Positions 17,812-26,835 of a DNA stretch of 64,000 nucleotides are shown here, one piece after another; positions within the stretch are counted from its first letter, which is position 1; the number at the start of each line of letters is the position of its first letter. The translations under genes and the position numbers were made by a program. This DNA comes from Ignavibacteria bacterium. GTDB lineage: Bacteria > Bacteroidota > Ignavibacteria > Tepidaquicellales > OLB5. The notes below the pieces were generated by a model that was given only the letters and a program-made list of their open reading frames with translations, did no database searches and was not told where the DNA came from. The stretch is taken from positions 1-64,000 of the forward strand of contig JADZAP010000025.1 of NCBI GenBank assembly GCA_020852705.1, written 5' to 3'.

Positions 17812-17864
17812 AAAACCGAAATTTATTAAATTCAATATAAATTATTATTATTTAACACTTTAAA

Positions 17865-19301
17865 TTGATAAAAAATTATATAAATGGCAGGCTAATAGAG
17901 CCTGTTTCTGAAAAATATTTTGATAACTTTGATCCGGCAACGGGAACTGTTTACGGAATTATTCCGGATAGCGACGAACGTGATATTGAGCTGGCTGTTT
18001 CCGCAGCAGAAGCTGCATTTAATGAATGGGCTAATCTGCCCGTAATGGCTAGAAGCAAATATTTATTAAAAATTGCATCCTTAATTCAGCGTGACCTAAA
18101 AGAATTTGCAAGAGCTGAATGTGTTGATAACGGCAAGCCGTTATCACTTGCCAGAGCGGTTGATATTCCCAGAGCTGTTCAGAATTTTGAATTCTTTGCA
18201 TCCGCTGTTCATGGTTTTGCAAGCGAGGCACACCAAACAGAAGATGATGCTATAAATTATACTCTTCGCTCGCCAATTGGTATTGTTGGAGCAATTTCAC
18301 CGTGGAACCTTCCGCTTTATTTATTTACATGGAAAATTGCACCAGCGTTAATTACAGGCAACTGTGTTATTGCAAAACCATCTGAAGTTACACCTGTAAC
18401 TGCTTTTATGCTTTCTGAAGCCTGCATAGAAGCAGGTCTGCCTGCGGGAGTACTTAACATTGTTCATGGTTTCGGAAATAAAGCCGGTAAGGCTATTTCA
18501 TCTCATCCAAAGATAAAAGCCATTACATTTACCGGAGGAACCAAAACCGGTGCTGAAATTGCTTCAATAGCTGCACCGATGTTTAAAAAAATTTCACTTG
18601 AATTAGGCGGAAAAAATCCAAACATTATTTTTGCTGACTGTAATTATGATAAAATGTTAGAAACAACCCTGCGGTCATCATTCCGCAATCAGGGTGAAAT
18701 ATGTCTTTGCGGTTCCAGAATATTTATAGAAAAACCGCTTTATGAAAAATTTAAAAATGATTTTATTGTAAAAGTTCAGGAGCTTCACATCGGAGACCCG
18801 CTTGAACTTGATACTGATCAGGGTGCAATTGTTTCAAAACAACACCTGGAAAAGGTACTTTCCTATATACAGCTAGCAAAAGAGGAAGGCGGTACAATAC
18901 TTTGCGGAGGTAACCGCTTTGTCCCGGAAGGCAGATGTGAAAACGGCTGGTTTATTGAACCAACAGTAATTGAAGGTTTGCCTTACAATTGCAGAACTAA
19001 TCAGGAAGAAATTTTTGGTCCGGTTGTTACCCTTATTCCATTTGAAACTGAAGATGAAGTACTGCTTATGGCTAACAGTACAGAGTATGGTCTGGCTTCA
19101 ACTGTATGGACAGAAAACCTGAGCAAAGCACACCGAATAGCATCTGCACTTGAAACCGGTATTGTTTGGATAAACTGCTGGATGGTTCGAGACTTGCGTA
19201 CTCCTTTCGGAGGAATGAAATCCTCGGGAGTTGGCAGAGAGGGCGGCTTGGAAGCTTTAAGATTTTTCACCGAACCTAAAAATGTGTGTGTGAAACTTTA
19301 G
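17865..19301 (+). CDS. 2-aminomuconic 6-semialdehyde dehydrogenase
   Basis: The 478-aa aldehyde dehydrogenase has the general base E246 (LELGGKNP) and catalytic Cys C280 in NQGEICLCGSR, the sequence typical of ALDH8A1/AMSDH. It also has the MVRDLRTPFGGMKSSG segment, carrying an Arg expected to bind the substrate carboxylate. It would oxidise 2-aminomuconic semialdehyde (from ACMSD) to 2-aminomuconate with NAD. 2-hydroxymuconic semialdehyde dehydrogenase is the nearest alternative; the presence of tdo, HAAO and ACMSD in this window decides for AMSDH. The start is TTG at 17865 (MIKNYINGRL); no ATG fits. Confidence 0.9.
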   Translation: MIKNYINGRLIEPVSEKYFDNFDPATGTVYGIIPDSDERDIELAVSAAEAAFNEWANLPVMARSKYLLKIASLIQRDLKEFARAECVDNGKPLSLARAVDIPRAVQNFEFFASAVHGFASEAHQTEDDAINYTLRSPIGIVGAISPWNLPLYLFTWKIAPALITGNCVIAKPSEVTPVTAFMLSEACIEAGLPAGVLNIVHGFGNKAGKAISSHPKIKAITFTGGTKTGAEIASIAAPMFKKISLELGGKNPNIIFADCNYDKMLETTLRSSFRNQGEICLCGSRIFIEKPLYEKFKNDFIVKVQELHIGDPLELDTDQGAIVSKQHLEKVLSYIQLAKEEGGTILCGGNRFVPEGRCENGWFIEPTVIEGLPYNCRTNQEEIFGPVVTLIPFETEDEVLLMANSTEYGLASTVWTENLSKAHRIASALETGIVWINCWMVRDLRTPFGGMKSSGVGREGGLEALRFFTEPKNVCVKL

Positions 19302-19359
19302 GATTTTTAAAATTATGAAAAATTATAAAACTAATTTTTCATAAAACTATTTATATATT

Positions 19360-21003
19360 ATGTTAGGTGTATGCATTGAATTAAAAACTACCTGCAGTCA
19401 CTGCAGTTCACCTTTAATGATGAATGCAGTTACAAATGATATACTATGCCCTGCATGTAATAAAAATAATTATTTTTCTGATGAAGATTGGCAAAATCTG
19501 CTTGATGATGCATTAAAAGAAGGTCCAGTACTAAAAGAGGGCGAAGGACAGCCCTCAACTATTATGCGAGGTGCATATACATATCAGCTTATGTACGGCA
19601 AGCAGCTCCCCAGGTGCGGTAAATGCAAAACCAACATTGATTTAAATAAACTCGCAGAATACTCAGAATCCGGTAATTACCTGTGCCAAAAATGTTCAAG
19701 TAAAACTTTTGTCAGGAAAACAGATGTTATACTTGCTGCAGTATATTCAAGTGTAAAATATTTAGTTGGCGAAGATGATGATATGCTGAAAGTAAATCCT
19801 GCTAAAAGTAAACTGCCGGCATCTTTAAAACCTGTGTTGTTCACATGCCCTTCTTGTGCGGGCAATCTGGAAATTGACGGAACAGACCGTATGGTATCGT
19901 GCAAATTCTGTGATTCACAGATATACCTGCCTGATGATCTTTGGCTGAGATTGCACCCCGTAAAAGAAGTTACAAGATGGTATTTGGTTATTGATGAAAA
20001 TGCTCTTCCTGCTAAAGGAACTATGCCTGATTGGTACTATCTTTCAGATGTTGTATCTGATAGAGATGGAAATACATATTTTGCTTCAGCAAATGATTCT
20101 GAAGGAGATTTTATTGTTTGGTCAATCAATAAGGAGTTAGAAGTACGTTGGATAAAAAAAGGATTAAAGTTCAGCCATGAAAAAACAGGTTTATGCCCCG
20201 CTAATGATGGTGAGCTGTATCTTTTCAATGAAAACAGAAACTCTATTCTTAAGTTGTCATCAAAAAGCGGAGATGAATTAAAAAAAATAGATGGCAATGC
20301 TTCTGCCGGTATAAAAAGCTTTAAAGGAATTAAAAGACTTATTTCGTGTCCCGATGGGACTTTGCTGGCAAATATTAATAATGTATTTGTTAGGTTTAAT
20401 GAAGAAGGCAGCCGTTTAAATTTATGGGAATCAAAAAAATTCGGATTATTTTCGGCAGGTGTTGGAAATGATATTCCGCAAAATGATAGCGAATGGGCAC
20501 CTTATATTAAAGATGTTGGCAGTGTTCCCAAAAAACTTAATGGTGACTTTACTTTTATGAATATCGGATTAGATGGTTATATTTACATGCTTGATAAAAG
20601 TTCGTCTGATGGAGAACTTGCTAAATATGAGCAATCTGGTACAAAAGTATGGTCTAAATATATTCCTCTAAATTATAAAAATTGCCGCCCTTCTCAGGAT
20701 GAGAGAGGAAACATCTATATTATAGGAACAAATCAAAACGGTGATACAAGAATAATCAGTTATAATTCTACAACAGAAAAATTTGTTGAAATTATAAAGG
20801 ATCTTAGTGAAGGAAGTTACCTTGAAGAAGAAGATACACTAACAGTTCTGCCCGATGGTACAATTCTTGCTTTAAAAACTTATAATTGCCTGAAAGTATT
20901 TTCTCCTGCCCATGAAATGATCTTTCGTTCAGGACAAAGCAAAGAAGAAGATGAAGATTTTATTAAAGAAAATAAAGAAAAACATGAAAAGGATGAGGAT
21001 TAA
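19360..21003 (+). CDS. Protein with multiple zinc ribbons and a C-terminal beta-propeller-like region
   Basis: This 547-aa cytoplasmic protein starts with CSHC...CPAC, then CGKC...CQKC and CPSC...CKFC, three four-Cys zinc ribbons within about residues 12-185. The rest (about 200-530) is made of repeated beta-strand units (DRDGNTYFASAN, GLDGYIYMLDKSS, DERGNIYIIGTN, PDGTILALKTY) like NHL or propeller blades. It ends in a charged EEDEDFIKENKEK tail. I do not recognise the family. It follows the aldehyde dehydrogenase by 58 bp on the same strand, the last plus-strand gene of this block. Confidence 0.7.
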   Translation: MLGVCIELKTTCSHCSSPLMMNAVTNDILCPACNKNNYFSDEDWQNLLDDALKEGPVLKEGEGQPSTIMRGAYTYQLMYGKQLPRCGKCKTNIDLNKLAEYSESGNYLCQKCSSKTFVRKTDVILAAVYSSVKYLVGEDDDMLKVNPAKSKLPASLKPVLFTCPSCAGNLEIDGTDRMVSCKFCDSQIYLPDDLWLRLHPVKEVTRWYLVIDENALPAKGTMPDWYYLSDVVSDRDGNTYFASANDSEGDFIVWSINKELEVRWIKKGLKFSHEKTGLCPANDGELYLFNENRNSILKLSSKSGDELKKIDGNASAGIKSFKGIKRLISCPDGTLLANINNVFVRFNEEGSRLNLWESKKFGLFSAGVGNDIPQNDSEWAPYIKDVGSVPKKLNGDFTFMNIGLDGYIYMLDKSSSDGELAKYEQSGTKVWSKYIPLNYKNCRPSQDERGNIYIIGTNQNGDTRIISYNSTTEKFVEIIKDLSEGSYLEEEDTLTVLPDGTILALKTYNCLKVFSPAHEMIFRSGQSKEEDEDFIKENKEKHEKDED

Positions 21004-21049
21004 GGTATATAATAAAAGTTAACTATAAGGATATAAAATTTAAATTAAT

Positions 21050-21565
21050 TTAAGAATATAATTTTTTCAATACTTTCTTAGCTCTTGCCTTTATTCCGGC
21101 AGTTGCAGTTTTCAAAGAAAAATTTATAGTTTCAGCAAGCTCATTTTTGAGCTCAGGAAATTTATCTGCAATATTTGATGCAACTTTCATAGCAAAACAC
21201 CTTACCGCAATAGTTTCATTTGGATTTGTAATATAATTTATACATTTATCATATACCTTTGCATAATATTTCGGGGAAATGTTAATAAACTGAAGCACTC
21301 TCATTATATTGCGTTTTACTGCATTATGAATATCATTATCATCAAGTCTCTTGATAATTTTTCCAATTGATTTATTAACAAGTTTTGGGTGTGCTTCAGC
21401 AACTGAACTTAACACCCATGAAATCCGCTGAACCACTCGGTATTCATCATGCAAAAATATTTGCAGAAACTGCCTGAATCGTAATTCATCATTTCCAATC
21501 CAGGCAGCAATTTTTAATGTTTGTGATTTTGAGTGTTCTTTTAATACTTCCTTACGTATATCCAA
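21050..21565 (-). CDS. HEAT-repeat protein, DNA-alkylation-repair-like
   Basis: The 171-aa all-helical protein has HEAT-like pairs (FRQFLQIFLHDEYRVVQRISWVLSSVAE, in two pieces; AVRCFAMKVASNIADKFPEL) and a basic C-terminus (KARAKKVLKKLYS). It resembles the HEAT scaffold of AlkD-type alkylation repair proteins but is shorter, and I cannot locate a glycosylase active site. A structural or protein-binding role is equally possible. It follows the DinB gene by 13 bp and is probably in one operon with it. Confidence 0.6.
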   Translation of the reverse strand: MDIRKEVLKEHSKSQTLKIAAWIGNDELRFRQFLQIFLHDEYRVVQRISWVLSSVAEAHPKLVNKSIGKIIKRLDDNDIHNAVKRNIMRVLQFINISPKYYAKVYDKCINYITNPNETIAVRCFAMKVASNIADKFPELKNELAETINFSLKTATAGIKARAKKVLKKLYS

Positions 21566-21578
21566 CTGTTTAGTTTAT

Positions 21579-22079
21579 TTACATATTTGCTTCATCAGCA
21601 GTAGGACCGTAAATTCCGGGTAGGGGAATATCCAGCAATCTTAAATACACTCCAAGCTGTGCACGGTGATGATAGCTGTGGTTAAATGTAAATGTTCTAA
21701 GCACTGCAGCTTTTGGCAGAGTAAAAAATATCTTATCACCCATTCTCATTGTCCAGTTCTGCATAAAAATATCATCTGTTGTGCGGTTAAGACACTCAAC
21801 CGCTTTTGAAACCTGTTCATCAAAATTCTTTACTAATTCTTCCGTTGTTTTTGGAATTACCGGTTTGTATTCCCATTTTGCAAAATCAAGTTCATCATGG
21901 TCAAGTGTTACCATAGTCCACCCGGGAAGTTCTGCAACATGATTTGCCAGATTTCCAAGTTTCATTGATTTTGCATGAGGTGCCCAGTCAGGTTTATCCA
22001 TTGGTACGCGTTCAAGTAGTTTGCGGGTTGATTCAGCTTCCTGCTTAAGCTCAGCTAAAAAAGCATCTTTAATTGCCAT
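21579..22079 (-). CDS. DinB-family protein
   Basis: A 166-aa four-helix-bundle protein of the DinB/YfiT superfamily. The putative metal triad is H48-like (LANHVAELPGWT) and NHSYHHRAQLG near residues 137-147. Such proteins are often thiol- or metal-dependent transferases or detoxifying enzymes; activity is unknown here. The start MAIKDAFLAELKQEAEST is standard. The 200-bp gap upstream (22080-22279) holds only AT-rich sequence shared with the divergent DUF3298 gene. Confidence 0.85.
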   Translation of the reverse strand: MAIKDAFLAELKQEAESTRKLLERVPMDKPDWAPHAKSMKLGNLANHVAELPGWTMVTLDHDELDFAKWEYKPVIPKTTEELVKNFDEQVSKAVECLNRTTDDIFMQNWTMRMGDKIFFTLPKAAVLRTFTFNHSYHHRAQLGVYLRLLDIPLPGIYGPTADEANM

Positions 22080-22279
22080 AAATTTTTCTGTTATAAGTTT
22101 TTTAATTTATGCAAATTAGCTTTCAATAGTTTTAATCTCAATGAAATAACGCGTAACTATTTAAGTTATTATATTTTGTTTTATAAATCAACTAAAACTT
22201 TACAATTGTTTTTACACATCATTATTCATAATTTTGTTTATTATTCGGGCTTAAAAAACCCATAAAATATAGTTAAAAT

Positions 22280-23371
22280 ATGAAAATTTTGAAGTTTTTC
22301 TTAGTTGTTGTACTTCTTACTTTTTTATTGTTGTCCCAAAGCTCCGCTTCTGGAAGTATTAGCTGGTACAATGTTTTTTCGGGTACTATTGCTAACTACC
22401 CGGTAACTATGCACCTTGTTAAATATGGTGAATATGTAAAGGGTTACTATTATTCTAATAAATATAAAAAACCCATTGAAGTTTTTGGCAGTATGAAAAG
22501 TGATTCAATTATTCTTACTTCATATTACTCTTATAATAATATTGAAACATTCAATGGCGTTCTGAATGGAATTAATTACACAGGTTCATGGGTAGATACA
22601 AAAGATGAAAATAAAATCCTGAATTTTTCGCTGCAATCATCTGCATCAATCGGGTATGAAATGGTTTATGTTGAAGGTAATGAAAGATTGTTTAAAGATT
22701 TAGAAACTCCATCAGCAGTTTATCTTGAAGGAGCAATTTGGCCTAAAAGCGATATTGAAAATTCATTATTTATACGAAATTCAATATTAAAGCTGCTAGA
22801 TATAAAAACCGGAACAACCGACCCCGGCTTGGTGATGCTTGAAAATAAAAAAAAGTTTATGAATGACTATCGGGATGAAAATGCTTATTTAAAACATGAA
22901 GATGTAATTGATTATGGCGGGGTCTATTCACTTGAATTAAATAAAATTATTTCACCTGTATATGAAGATGATAGGCTGCTTATATTGGCAATGTATATAT
23001 ATACATTTACCGGCGGAGCACATGGCAACTACGGAACCACATATACTTGCCTTGACCTTGAAAATAGAAAAATAATTTCTTTAAATGATATAATTACAAC
23101 AGATGGTATTAAAGATTTACCTAAGTTACTTGAAAAAAATTATAAGCTTTCTAATGATGTTCCTCTTCAAAAATCACTTTGGGAAGCCGGTTTATTAGTT
23201 GATACTATTCCTGTGAATGATAATTTCTCAATTACTCCCGGGTTTCTTATGTTTAACTATGTTCCTTACGAAATATCTTCATTTGCAGATGGCGAAATTA
23301 CAATTTTTGTTCCGTTTGATGATTTAAAAAATTATTTAAAACCATTGGGTATTGAGCTGCTAAAACCATAA
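22280..23371 (+). CDS. Exported DUF3298-domain protein
   Basis: The 363-aa protein has a signal peptide (about 1-24), an N-terminal beta-rich region (FSGTIANYPVTMHLVKYGEY) and, from about residue 195, a DUF4163/DUF3298-like domain with YTFTGGAHGNYGT and NYVPYEISSFADG. The C-terminal domain is the same one found in the RsiV lysozyme-sensing anti-sigma factor, but there is no TM or cytoplasmic sigma-binding part, so this is probably a periplasmic or surface protein. It is followed 7 bp later by the RidA gene. Confidence 0.8.
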   Translation: MKILKFFLVVVLLTFLLLSQSSASGSISWYNVFSGTIANYPVTMHLVKYGEYVKGYYYSNKYKKPIEVFGSMKSDSIILTSYYSYNNIETFNGVLNGINYTGSWVDTKDENKILNFSLQSSASIGYEMVYVEGNERLFKDLETPSAVYLEGAIWPKSDIENSLFIRNSILKLLDIKTGTTDPGLVMLENKKKFMNDYRDENAYLKHEDVIDYGGVYSLELNKIISPVYEDDRLLILAMYIYTFTGGAHGNYGTTYTCLDLENRKIISLNDIITTDGIKDLPKLLEKNYKLSNDVPLQKSLWEAGLLVDTIPVNDNFSITPGFLMFNYVPYEISSFADGEITIFVPFDDLKNYLKPLGIELLKP

Positions 23372-23378
23372 CCTTATA

Positions 23379-23816
23379 ATGAAAAATAATAGCAATATAA
23401 ACTCAAATAAAGCACCCGAGCCCGTTGGTCTTTACCCTCATGCAAAATGTGCAGGTAACCTGCTTTTTCTCTCCGGTGTTGGTCCCCGTGAACGCGGCAC
23501 CAAAAAAATTCCTGGTGTTACACTTGATGAAAATGGAAATATTATTTCTTATGATATTGAAACACAATGCCGCTCAGTTTTTCAGAATGTAAAATGGATA
23601 CTTGAAGATGCCGGCTCAAGTTGGCAGAATCTTATTGATGTAACAGTATTTTTAACCAATATGAAGGATGATTTTCCTGTTTTCAATAAACTTTGGGCAG
23701 AGTATTTTAAAAACTTCCAGCCGTGCAGAACAACTATTGAAATTAACTGCCTGCCAACTCCAATTGCTATTGAACTGAAATGCATTGCACTTGCAGAAAA
23801 CAAAGAGCAGAAATAA
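23379..23816 (+). CDS. RidA-family 2-aminomuconate deaminase-like protein
   Basis: A 145-aa YjgF/YER057c/UK114 (RidA) protein. The sequence PEPVGLYPHAKCAGNLLFLSG then GVGPRERGTKKIPGVTLDENG and PTPIAIELKCIA is characteristic of the AmnD/NbaF branch, which hydrolyses 2-aminomuconate to 4-oxalocrotonate and ammonia, rather than of the generic enamine deaminase RidA. Since this window also encodes the enzymes producing 2-aminomuconate, the assignment is coherent. It is 4 kb from the dehydrogenase that makes its substrate, between unrelated genes. Its 3' end overlaps the next gene by 37 bp. Confidence 0.82.
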   Translation: MKNNSNINSNKAPEPVGLYPHAKCAGNLLFLSGVGPRERGTKKIPGVTLDENGNIISYDIETQCRSVFQNVKWILEDAGSSWQNLIDVTVFLTNMKDDFPVFNKLWAEYFKNFQPCRTTIEINCLPTPIAIELKCIALAENKEQK

Positions 23817-24484
23817 TAACATTTTTTGCTGCTGTATGTATAATAATTTTACTCCCCGCTTTTTTTATGTTATCACAAAAATCAGAAAACAAATATAAAT
23901 ATCTTGCTCTGGGTGATTCATATACTATTGGCGAAAGCGTTGAAGAAAATGAACGTTTTCCTGCTCAGTTAGTAAACAAATTCAAGGGTGATAGTTTACA
24001 AATTTCTGATCCGCTAATTATTGCTAAAACTGGATGGACAACTGATGAACTTATAAATGCAATTAATATATGTAATGTTACTGATACATTTGATATTGTT
24101 ACATTGCTAATTGGTGTAAATAACCAGTACAGAGACAGAAGACCTGAGGATTTCAGAATAGAATTTAAACAGCTTTTGAAAATTGCTGTAAATTTTGCCG
24201 GCGGAAAAAATGAGAATGTATTTGTACTTTCAATCCCTGACTGGGGTGTAACTCCTTTTGCAGAAGGTAAAGATAAAAAGAAAATTGCATCTGAAATAGA
24301 TGAGTATAACCGGATCAAAAAAGAAGAGTGTATTAATGCAGAAATTAAGTTTTATGATATTACATATATTTCAAGGTTAAATGATGAGGCATTAATTGCA
24401 TCCGATGGGCTGCACCCTTCGGGTAAAATGTATAAAATGTGGATTGATTTAATATATAAAGATATTAAAAGTGCTTTACAATAA
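23780..24484 (+). CDS. SGNH/GDSL hydrolase, membrane-anchored or exported
   Basis: The 234-aa protein begins inside the RidA gene (37-bp overlap, different frame). A hydrophobic segment (about 13-32) is a signal anchor. The SGNH blocks follow: GDSY with the nucleophilic Ser (about 45-48), Gly in block II (KTGWTTDE), GVNNQY for block III, where Asn-Asn replaces the more usual Asn-Asp, and DGLHPS with the Asp-His pair near residue 212. It is probably a periplasmic esterase or lipase acting on an unknown ester. The start is uncertain; no other ATG precedes the signal segment. Confidence 0.82.
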   Translation: MHCTCRKQRAEIITFFAAVCIIILLPAFFMLSQKSENKYKYLALGDSYTIGESVEENERFPAQLVNKFKGDSLQISDPLIIAKTGWTTDELINAINICNVTDTFDIVTLLIGVNNQYRDRRPEDFRIEFKQLLKIAVNFAGGKNENVFVLSIPDWGVTPFAEGKDKKKIASEIDEYNRIKKEECINAEIKFYDITYISRLNDEALIASDGLHPSGKMYKMWIDLIYKDIKSALQ

Positions 24485-24565
24485 TGTTAGTTTTTTATCA
24501 AAAGAATTTTTTAATTTGTTATTTCATTCCATGTTTAATTTGTTATATATTTAACATATATTTTT

Positions 24566-25786
24566 GTGAAAATTAACCCCGCCGAAATATTAATAAAAGA
24601 TTATAATTATAAACTCCCCTTAGAAAAAATTGCACAGTATCCTTTAAAAGAACGTGACAGCTCAAAATTACTTATTTATAAGCAGGGTAAAATTTCTCAT
24701 TCAATATTCCGTAATATTTCAGATGTAATTCCAAATGACTCTCTTGTAATATTCAATAAAACCAAAGTTATTAACGCAAGATTAAAATTCACTTCCAAAA
24801 CAGGCAAGCAAATTGAAATATTTACTTTAGAGCCAACCGGTAAATCAGAACTTGTTACAGCACTCGGCTCAAAAGGAAGGGTAAAATGGCTTTGCCTTGT
24901 AGGAAATCTAAAAGCATGGAAAAGCACTCAGATTGCAAATGAATTTAAAATCGGGCAGATTAATTATTCTTTAGCAGCAGAGCTGCTTGAAAAAAGGGGA
25001 GATTCTTTTGTAATTTCTTTTAGCTGGCTGCCGGCGGAATTAACTTTTGCTGAGATTCTGGAAAAATTCGGATGCGTTCCTCTGCCTCCTTATATGAAAA
25101 GAGAAGCCCAAACTGCTGATACGCAGACATATCAGACTATATATGCCGAAAATGAAGGCTCAGTAGCAGCGCCAACTGCGGGTCTGCATTTTACACCACA
25201 GGTATTTAAATCTCTTGCTAAAAATAATATTCAAACAGATTTTATAACTCTGCATGTTGGAGCCGGAACATTTAAACTTGTTAAAACTGAGACAATCAAT
25301 GAGCATTTAATGCATTCAGAAAACTTTTATATTGAAAAAAATGTGATTAGCAATATATTAGCCAATCTGAATAATAATAAAATTATTTCTGTTGGCACAA
25401 CTACTATGAGAACAATTGAATCAGTTTATTGGTTTGGTGTTCAGTTATTGCAGGGAAGGTATAATGGCGGAGATATTTTTATATCACAATGGGAGCCGTA
25501 TGAATTTGAAAATGAAGATACAATAAAAGCTCTGAATGCCGTGGTAGAATATATGAACGATAATCATATAAATTACCTAAGCGGCAAAACCAATATCATT
25601 ATTGTTCCAGGGTATGATTTCAGGATTTTCAGCGGACTTATCACCAATTTTCACCAGCCCCAAAGTACTCTATTGCTGCTTATAGCAGCTTTTATTGGAA
25701 ATAATTGGCAAAGGGTCTATGATTATGCTTTAAATTGTGATTTCCGTTTCTTAAGTTACGGAGATAGTTCTGTTTTATTTAAGTAA
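24566..25786 (+). CDS. QueA-family SAM:tRNA ribosyltransferase-isomerase, long variant
   Basis: This 406-aa protein keeps the QueA family blocks: DYNYKLPLEKIAQYPLKERD, VIFNKTKVINARL, CVPLPPYMKRE, YQTIYAENEGSVAAPTAGLHFT, TLHVGAGTFKLV, TNFHQPQSTLLLL and FRFLSYGDSSVLF. QueA adds the epoxycyclopentanediol group in queuosine synthesis. Ordinary QueA is about 340-350 aa; here about 50 extra residues lie between ESVYWFG and IIIVPGYDFR, and NFHLP is NFHQP. A longer QueA-like form occurs in Bacteroidota, so this could be a paralogue with a different role. The start is GTG at 24566, the only candidate. Confidence 0.82.
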   Translation: MKINPAEILIKDYNYKLPLEKIAQYPLKERDSSKLLIYKQGKISHSIFRNISDVIPNDSLVIFNKTKVINARLKFTSKTGKQIEIFTLEPTGKSELVTALGSKGRVKWLCLVGNLKAWKSTQIANEFKIGQINYSLAAELLEKRGDSFVISFSWLPAELTFAEILEKFGCVPLPPYMKREAQTADTQTYQTIYAENEGSVAAPTAGLHFTPQVFKSLAKNNIQTDFITLHVGAGTFKLVKTETINEHLMHSENFYIEKNVISNILANLNNNKIISVGTTTMRTIESVYWFGVQLLQGRYNGGDIFISQWEPYEFENEDTIKALNAVVEYMNDNHINYLSGKTNIIIVPGYDFRIFSGLITNFHQPQSTLLLLIAAFIGNNWQRVYDYALNCDFRFLSYGDSSVLFK

Positions 25787-25789
25787 ATT

Positions 25790-25797
25790 TAATTTTG
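25790..25797 (+). promoter_or_regulatory. TAnnTTTG -7-like element before the HdeD gene
   Basis: TAATTTTG fits the Bacteroidota -7 consensus and lies 20 bp before the ATG at 25818. It is only 6 bp after the QueA-like gene, so the HdeD gene may have its own promoter. No convincing -33 partner is visible. Confidence 0.3.
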
Positions 25798-25817
25798 GAC
25801 ATTTTAACTTATTCAAT

Positions 25818-26369
25818 ATGAACAATAATTATTCAGTAGAAACATTTCATAAAAACTGGTGGCTAATTGCTATTAGGGGAGTACTTGCTGTATTATTCGG
25901 TATCCTTGTAATTGCCTCTCCGTATATTGTGATGTTTTCTTTAATCACTTTTTTTGCTTTTTTTGCAATACTTTCCGGATTTTTTATTATAACTTTAGCA
26001 ATGCTTGGGGTAACTGAAAGCCGATGGATTAGACTTTTAGAAGGTTTAATTTTTATTGCCTCCGGGATTGTTGTATTTTTAAATCCTGTAACTATTGTTG
26101 GCGGAGTAATGATATTCATTGCTGCATGGGCAATACTTTCAGGTATTTTACAAATACTCGGTGCAATCCGCTTACGCCGCATTATTACCAATGAATGGTT
26201 TATGATATTTAATGGAGCAATTTCCATTATTTTCGGAATTATTCTGGCTGGTAATCTTATTCAGGGTGCTGGTGTAATGCTTATTGTTTTTGGAGTATTT
26301 GCAATACTAAGCGGATTATTTTCAATAATCCTTGCCTTCAAAATAAAAACATTTAAACTAAATAATTAA
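25818..26369 (+). CDS. HdeD/DUF308 family membrane protein
   Basis: A 183-aa integral membrane protein with six hydrophobic segments arranged as three similar hairpins (for example AVLFGILVIASPYIVMFSL, GLIFIASGIVVFLNPVTIVG, GAISIIFGIILAGNL), the DUF308 repeat pattern. In E. coli HdeD contributes to acid resistance at high cell density; the function here is unproven. A short cytoplasmic N-terminus (MNNNYSVETFHKNW) precedes the first helix. It is downstream of the QueA-like gene by 31 bp. Confidence 0.9.
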   Translation: MNNNYSVETFHKNWWLIAIRGVLAVLFGILVIASPYIVMFSLITFFAFFAILSGFFIITLAMLGVTESRWIRLLEGLIFIASGIVVFLNPVTIVGGVMIFIAAWAILSGILQILGAIRLRRIITNEWFMIFNGAISIIFGIILAGNLIQGAGVMLIVFGVFAILSGLFSIILAFKIKTFKLNN

Positions 26370-26404
26370 AATATTATATAAACAAATTAAAAACAGAGTT
26401 AACT

Positions 26405-26797
26405 ATGGAAGAAAATATAAATACAAACAATTCTGATAACACCAATGAAAATAACACAGATAAGCCAAGCAATGAATTAAACGAAGAATATCTGGTATCT
26501 GTATTTAAAACAGATAATATGGCATTAATTGCTGTTGTAAAATCTATTCTTGATGAAGCAGGAATAAAATACCTTGCCAAAGGCGATAGTGTACAAAGTG
26601 TTGTACCTATTAATGCTTTTCCTGTTGAGTTTCAGGTAATGCCTGAAGATGAAACTTACGCGAAAGAATTATTAAGTGAAGTTGATCAGGAATCAGATTG
26701 GTATGATGAGAATTCACCCGAAGATGATTCTTCAGAAGATGATTCTTCAGAAGGTGATTCCGCTGAAAGCAATGCATCAAACGAACCGCAGGCATAG
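26405..26797 (+). CDS. DUF2007-domain protein with acidic repeat tail
   Basis: The 130-aa protein has an Asn-rich disordered start (1-28), a PII-like DUF2007 domain (LVSVFKTDNMALIAVVKSIL... to ...AKELLSEVDQES, about 30-97) and a tail with EDDSS-EDDSS-EGDSA. The tail is encoded by a 15-bp tandem repeat at 26720-26764, so length variation is plausible. DUF2007 is a putative signal-transducing domain with no assigned ligand. A second DUF2007 protein is at 41819-42031. Confidence 0.85.
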   Translation: MEENINTNNSDNTNENNTDKPSNELNEEYLVSVFKTDNMALIAVVKSILDEAGIKYLAKGDSVQSVVPINAFPVEFQVMPEDETYAKELLSEVDQESDWYDENSPEDDSSEDDSSEGDSAESNASNEPQA

Positions 26798-26835
26798 GTG
26801 ATAAATTAACTTTATAAACGGAATGATTATAATTT

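Noticed and set aside
24559-24566. TAnnTTTG promoter for the QueA-like gene
   Set aside because: The motif overlaps the GTG start codon itself, so it cannot be the promoter if that start is right.
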